NCBI GenBank assembly: GCA_903922535.1
Contig: CAIXUF010000606.1
Location: 1-33,464, forward strand
Origin: Candidatus Hydrogenedentota bacterium
Lineage (GTDB): Bacteria > Hydrogenedentota > Hydrogenedentia > Hydrogenedentiales > CAITNO01
Direction of reading: 5' to 3'
DNA: 33,464 nucleotides
In this document: positions 31,102 through 33,464 of the stretch, in pieces
Layout: each line of letters starts with the position of its first letter
Numbering within the stretch: position 1 is the first letter of the stretch
The notes under the pieces: model-generated
Databases searched by the model: none
Seen by the model: only the letters and a program-made list of their open reading frames with translations
What the model was told of the DNA's origin: nothing
Translations under genes and position numbers: made by a program

Positions 31102-33252
31102 TTACTCCTTCTTTTCATCACCTTTTCTCAGTGTGCGCACGACACTCTGCCCGGCGTATGCGCCCGTGGGAAGCGTCAATGAGACGCTGCTGACACCGCT
31201 TGCGGAATCATGCGCGTTTTCATTGCCGTGCGGTGGGCCGGACACCTTGAGCGCAATTGTACTGAGTTGCTGTGTGGGATCGGAAATGGACAACCGGATT
31301 CCATCATCAAGCTGCTGGACCATCAACAGGCATGGGCTGTCCACCTCGACGGTGGTGTTCTCATCAACCGCAAGGCTGCCCGATTTGTAAAACACAATCT
31401 GCGCGAGTCTCAGTGTCCGGTGCCTCACGGCTTGGAGGGCTGTCGTGTTGACGAGCACTTCCACCCCCGGTTTCTTGGCGCGTTCCCTTGCCTGTTGTCT
31501 GTCCACGGAGGGGCACACGACATAAGAATATGAAACATCCTGCGGTGTGTTGCCGTGGTCGATGCAGAGGGTGAAAACGTCACGGGAAACGGGGTCTGTC
31601 GGAAGGGATTTCGCGATGGCGCGCCAGCTTCCCTCCTGGGACGCGTTGCGGAGCGTGAGATGCGCATCCGACGGGAAGATGTAGGCGACATTATCATGAT
31701 AGACGGTTGTCGGCGCGGTCAGTTTGTGTGCCCCTTTTGGAAGCAGGCTCTTCCCCTCGGGGCCAAATACAGTGACGTCACCGCGCAGATAACACTGGTT
31801 CACCGTCGTAAGGACCGGGTTCGGCGAATTGCAGGCAATGCCGGCCCCCAGACAGACATACTCCTGATCGAAAAAGAACCATGCCTTGTGCGCCTGAAGT
31901 CCGTCTCGTTCAAAGTCGAAGGCCGCCGCGCCGTATCGCCCGTCGGAAACGCCCCCGACAAAGTCTTTCGTTCCCTTACTGCGCGGGCTGCCCTTGAACG
32001 CGCCCGTCTGTTCGACGGTCGTGCCGGGGATCTTCTGCCAGTCCCATACGGGAAAGATATCCTGGTATTCGCGCCCGGACACGAGGAGGAAATTGCATCC
32101 ATCGGCGATGTGGTGGCTCTTGACTCCCTCGTCGTTGTGCGGATCGTCCGTATTGTCCATGCGCGTCGAATACATTCGGGCGGAGGCATAATAGCCTGCG
32201 CGCATGTGCGTCATGAGATCGGAGCGCCAGAAGTGGCGGTTGCCTTCCAGGGGAGCCGCCGCCCGGTCCGCGATCCGGGCCTTCAGCGCGGTTAATTCAG
32301 TCTCTCTGCCTGTGGGCAGCTTGAGGAGGTCCTTTGCGGCTTCCAGCAGGTACCCGGCCGTTTCTCCCCGCCTGGCGATTTCCCTGCCATCGGCCCCGTA
32401 GTCCTCGGCGGCCCCGTATGCCATCCATTGCGAGCCGTCCAGGACGTAACTGGCGAGAAGGTCGGTGGTCACGCGCGGGAAAGAAAACCGCGTGTCCGCG
32501 GCGATACCGGCCAACCGCGCGCAATCGACGGCGAAGTCCGCGCCGTAGCCGTGATTGTACAGGCATGCGCCATGCTGGTGAAAACTGAAATCGGGCTGAA
32601 TGCCTTCCCCGCCCGTGATATTGATCTCGCCGACGATACGCTTGAACGCACTGTCCACAAGGCCGGAATCTCCCTCCAGAAGGCCGCGCGTCAACGTGAT
32701 CTCGGCCAGCCAAACGAGGTTCTGACCGGTCATGCCCAGCTTGCCGCGTTCCAGGATTTCGAGTCCCTTCGATCGTTGGCCGGCGGTGAGGTCACTGTCC
32801 AGCAGAAGGAGAACCCGGCCCAGTTTTTGCGGAACCCCGATGCAGTTGTGCCACCAGTTCGGATTCTGGAAATCGTGGGCGAGCCAATAATCGAGGCCTG
32901 CGAAAAGGGCGTGCCCGAGGCCGCTGTCATTGTGGAGCGGCGACTTGGGCGATTTGAATGCCAGCGCAAGCGTCGTCAGGTTCGTGAGATGTTGTGGTGC
33001 TTTCCAGTCGGCCCGGTTCTTGTCCTGATAATCGATATCGCGCCAACTCCCGTCAGGACGCATGGCCTTTGCAAGCCGCTTGACGAGTCCGGCATCCGTG
33101 CTCTGTTCCAGGAGCGGCTGAACGATTCGACTTCGAATTTCGTCCAGATAGTTCTTCTCTTCAGTTCCCAAAGCAAAGCACTCCGGGACAATTCCAACAA
33201 TGCATATGGCGCAGAGAACGAGATTAAGCATTCCGGGTCTCAAGGCGGTCAT
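31102..33252 (-). CDS. Polysaccharide lyase family 8 (chondroitin/hyaluronate/xanthan lyase type)
   Basis: This 716-aa secreted lyase starts at ATG 33252, preceded by GGAGG with short spacing; a GTG seven codons earlier is rejected. It has a signal peptide (hydrophobic at about 8-22). The alpha/alpha-toroid domain (about 30-370) holds the PL8 catalytic set: Asn136 in NWWHNCIG, His227 and Tyr236 in FHQHGACLYNHGYG, and Arg290/Arg294 in GREIARRG. The His-Tyr distance of nine equals that of chondroitin AC lyase His225/Tyr234 (family knowledge). The beta-sandwich part begins near RMYSTRMDNTDDPHNDEG. The family cleaves uronic-acid-containing polysaccharide by beta-elimination; the exact polymer cannot be told. 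With the two GH36 enzymes it supports a glycosaminoglycan- or acidic-heteroglycan-degrading locus. Confidence 0.92.
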   Translation of the reverse strand: MTALRPGMLNLVLCAICIVGIVPECFALGTEEKNYLDEIRSRIVQPLLEQSTDAGLVKRLAKAMRPDGSWRDIDYQDKNRADWKAPQHLTNLTTLALAFKSPKSPLHNDSGLGHALFAGLDYWLAHDFQNPNWWHNCIGVPQKLGRVLLLLDSDLTAGQRSKGLEILERGKLGMTGQNLVWLAEITLTRGLLEGDSGLVDSAFKRIVGEINITGGEGIQPDFSFHQHGACLYNHGYGADFAVDCARLAGIAADTRFSFPRVTTDLLASYVLDGSQWMAYGAAEDYGADGREIARRGETAGYLLEAAKDLLKLPTGRETELTALKARIADRAAAPLEGNRHFWRSDLMTHMRAGYYASARMYSTRMDNTDDPHNDEGVKSHHIADGCNFLLVSGREYQDIFPVWDWQKIPGTTVEQTGAFKGSPRSKGTKDFVGGVSDGRYGAAAFDFERDGLQAHKAWFFFDQEYVCLGAGIACNSPNPVLTTVNQCYLRGDVTVFGPEGKSLLPKGAHKLTAPTTVYHDNVAYIFPSDAHLTLRNASQEGSWRAIAKSLPTDPVSRDVFTLCIDHGNTPQDVSYSYVVCPSVDRQQARERAKKPGVEVLVNTTALQAVRHRTLRLAQIVFYKSGSLAVDENTTVEVDSPCLLMVQQLDDGIRLSISDPTQQLSTIALKVSGPPHGNENAHDSASGVSSVSLTLPTGAYAGQSVVRTLRKGDEKKE

Positions 33253-33464
33253 AAACCTCCTATTGCGATCCAATCAGTGATCAAACGGAACGCGCAGGAT
33301 CACTTCTGCACGGTCGGCGCGGGCGACAGAGTCACATGGATCCCGTTATGGCAAGCAATGAACCCAGCGTCAGCCACTTGGCCCCTTTCAATTGTGATCC
33401 ACATGTTGCACATATCGCACAGGTTCTTCAAAAAAGGCTTCTTCGTCAGAATCTGTGGGTAACT
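33253..33464 (-). promoter_or_regulatory. Upstream region of the PL8 gene with 9-bp direct repeats
   Basis: No gene is seen here. Reading the plus strand, three contiguous 9-bp units TGATCCACA, TGTTGCACA and TATCGCACA (33395-33421) share the pattern TnnnsCACA. They lie about 145-170 bases upstream of the PL8 start, a plausible place for a regulator. The promoter itself is not identifiable with confidence. Confidence 0.3.

Overview
The window is GC-rich, gene-dense bacterial DNA. It carries 22 supportable protein-coding genes, one of them cut by the window start, and no tRNA, rRNA, IS element or CRISPR array that I could see. The content is almost entirely carbohydrate catabolism: secreted glycosidases, a family 8 polysaccharide lyase, two Na+/solute symporters, an N-acetylneuraminate-lyase-like aldolase, and many sugar-type oxidoreductases. 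Several features point to a PVC-like or Candidatus Hydrogenedentota bacterium. These are a large lipoprotein with Gly-Glu (GEGEGE) linkers, a thrombospondin-3-like Ca2+ motif and Cys-rich stretches; HEAT and NPCBM modules fused to a GH36 enzyme; and Tat-exported aldo/keto-reductase-like and amidohydrolase proteins. This taxonomic assignment is inference from protein style, not from a marker gene.

Layout. 1-2972 (-): a modular surface lipoprotein, partial. 3310-4467 (-): an M24 'pita-bread' protein with degenerate metal ligands. 4797-14932 and on to 18276 (+): a long co-directional run. It comprises an SSS symporter with a 46-aa membrane partner, a Tat-type glycosidase, an aldo/keto reductase, a second secreted TIM-barrel protein, a second aldo/keto reductase, a Tat-type amidohydrolase, and a HEAT-NPCBM-GH36 alpha-galactosidase-like enzyme. 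18288-19703 (-): a neutral-ceramidase-like protein. 19782-20646 (+): two tandem small paralogous proteins with CP and YCEH motifs. 20649-25898 (-): a five-gene cluster of SSS symporter, SDR, Gfo/Idh/MocA, LysE exporter and class-III aminotransferase. 25973-28903 (+): the divergent partner operon of Gfo/Idh/MocA protein, N-acetylneuraminate-lyase-like aldolase and Tat-exported AKR-like protein. 28965-33252 (-): a second GH36 enzyme and a PL8 lyase.

A reasonable working picture is as follows. The exported PL8, GH36 and other glycosidases cut complex, possibly sulfated, sialylated or glycosaminoglycan-like polysaccharide outside the cytoplasm. The symporters import the products. The aldo/keto reductases, SDR, Gfo/Idh/MocA proteins, aldolase and aminotransferase then process the unusual sugars, with a LysE-type exporter possibly removing an amino-acid-like product. 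Substrates are inferred from families only.

The items most worth a second look are the unannotated-size 46-aa symporter partner, the tandem CP/YCEH protein pair, and three enzymes that keep a family fold but have lost key residues (M24, Gfo/Idh/MocA, AKR-like). Also notable are the HEAT-NPCBM-GH36 fusion and a hairpin that covers the ribosome binding site of the large lipoprotein.
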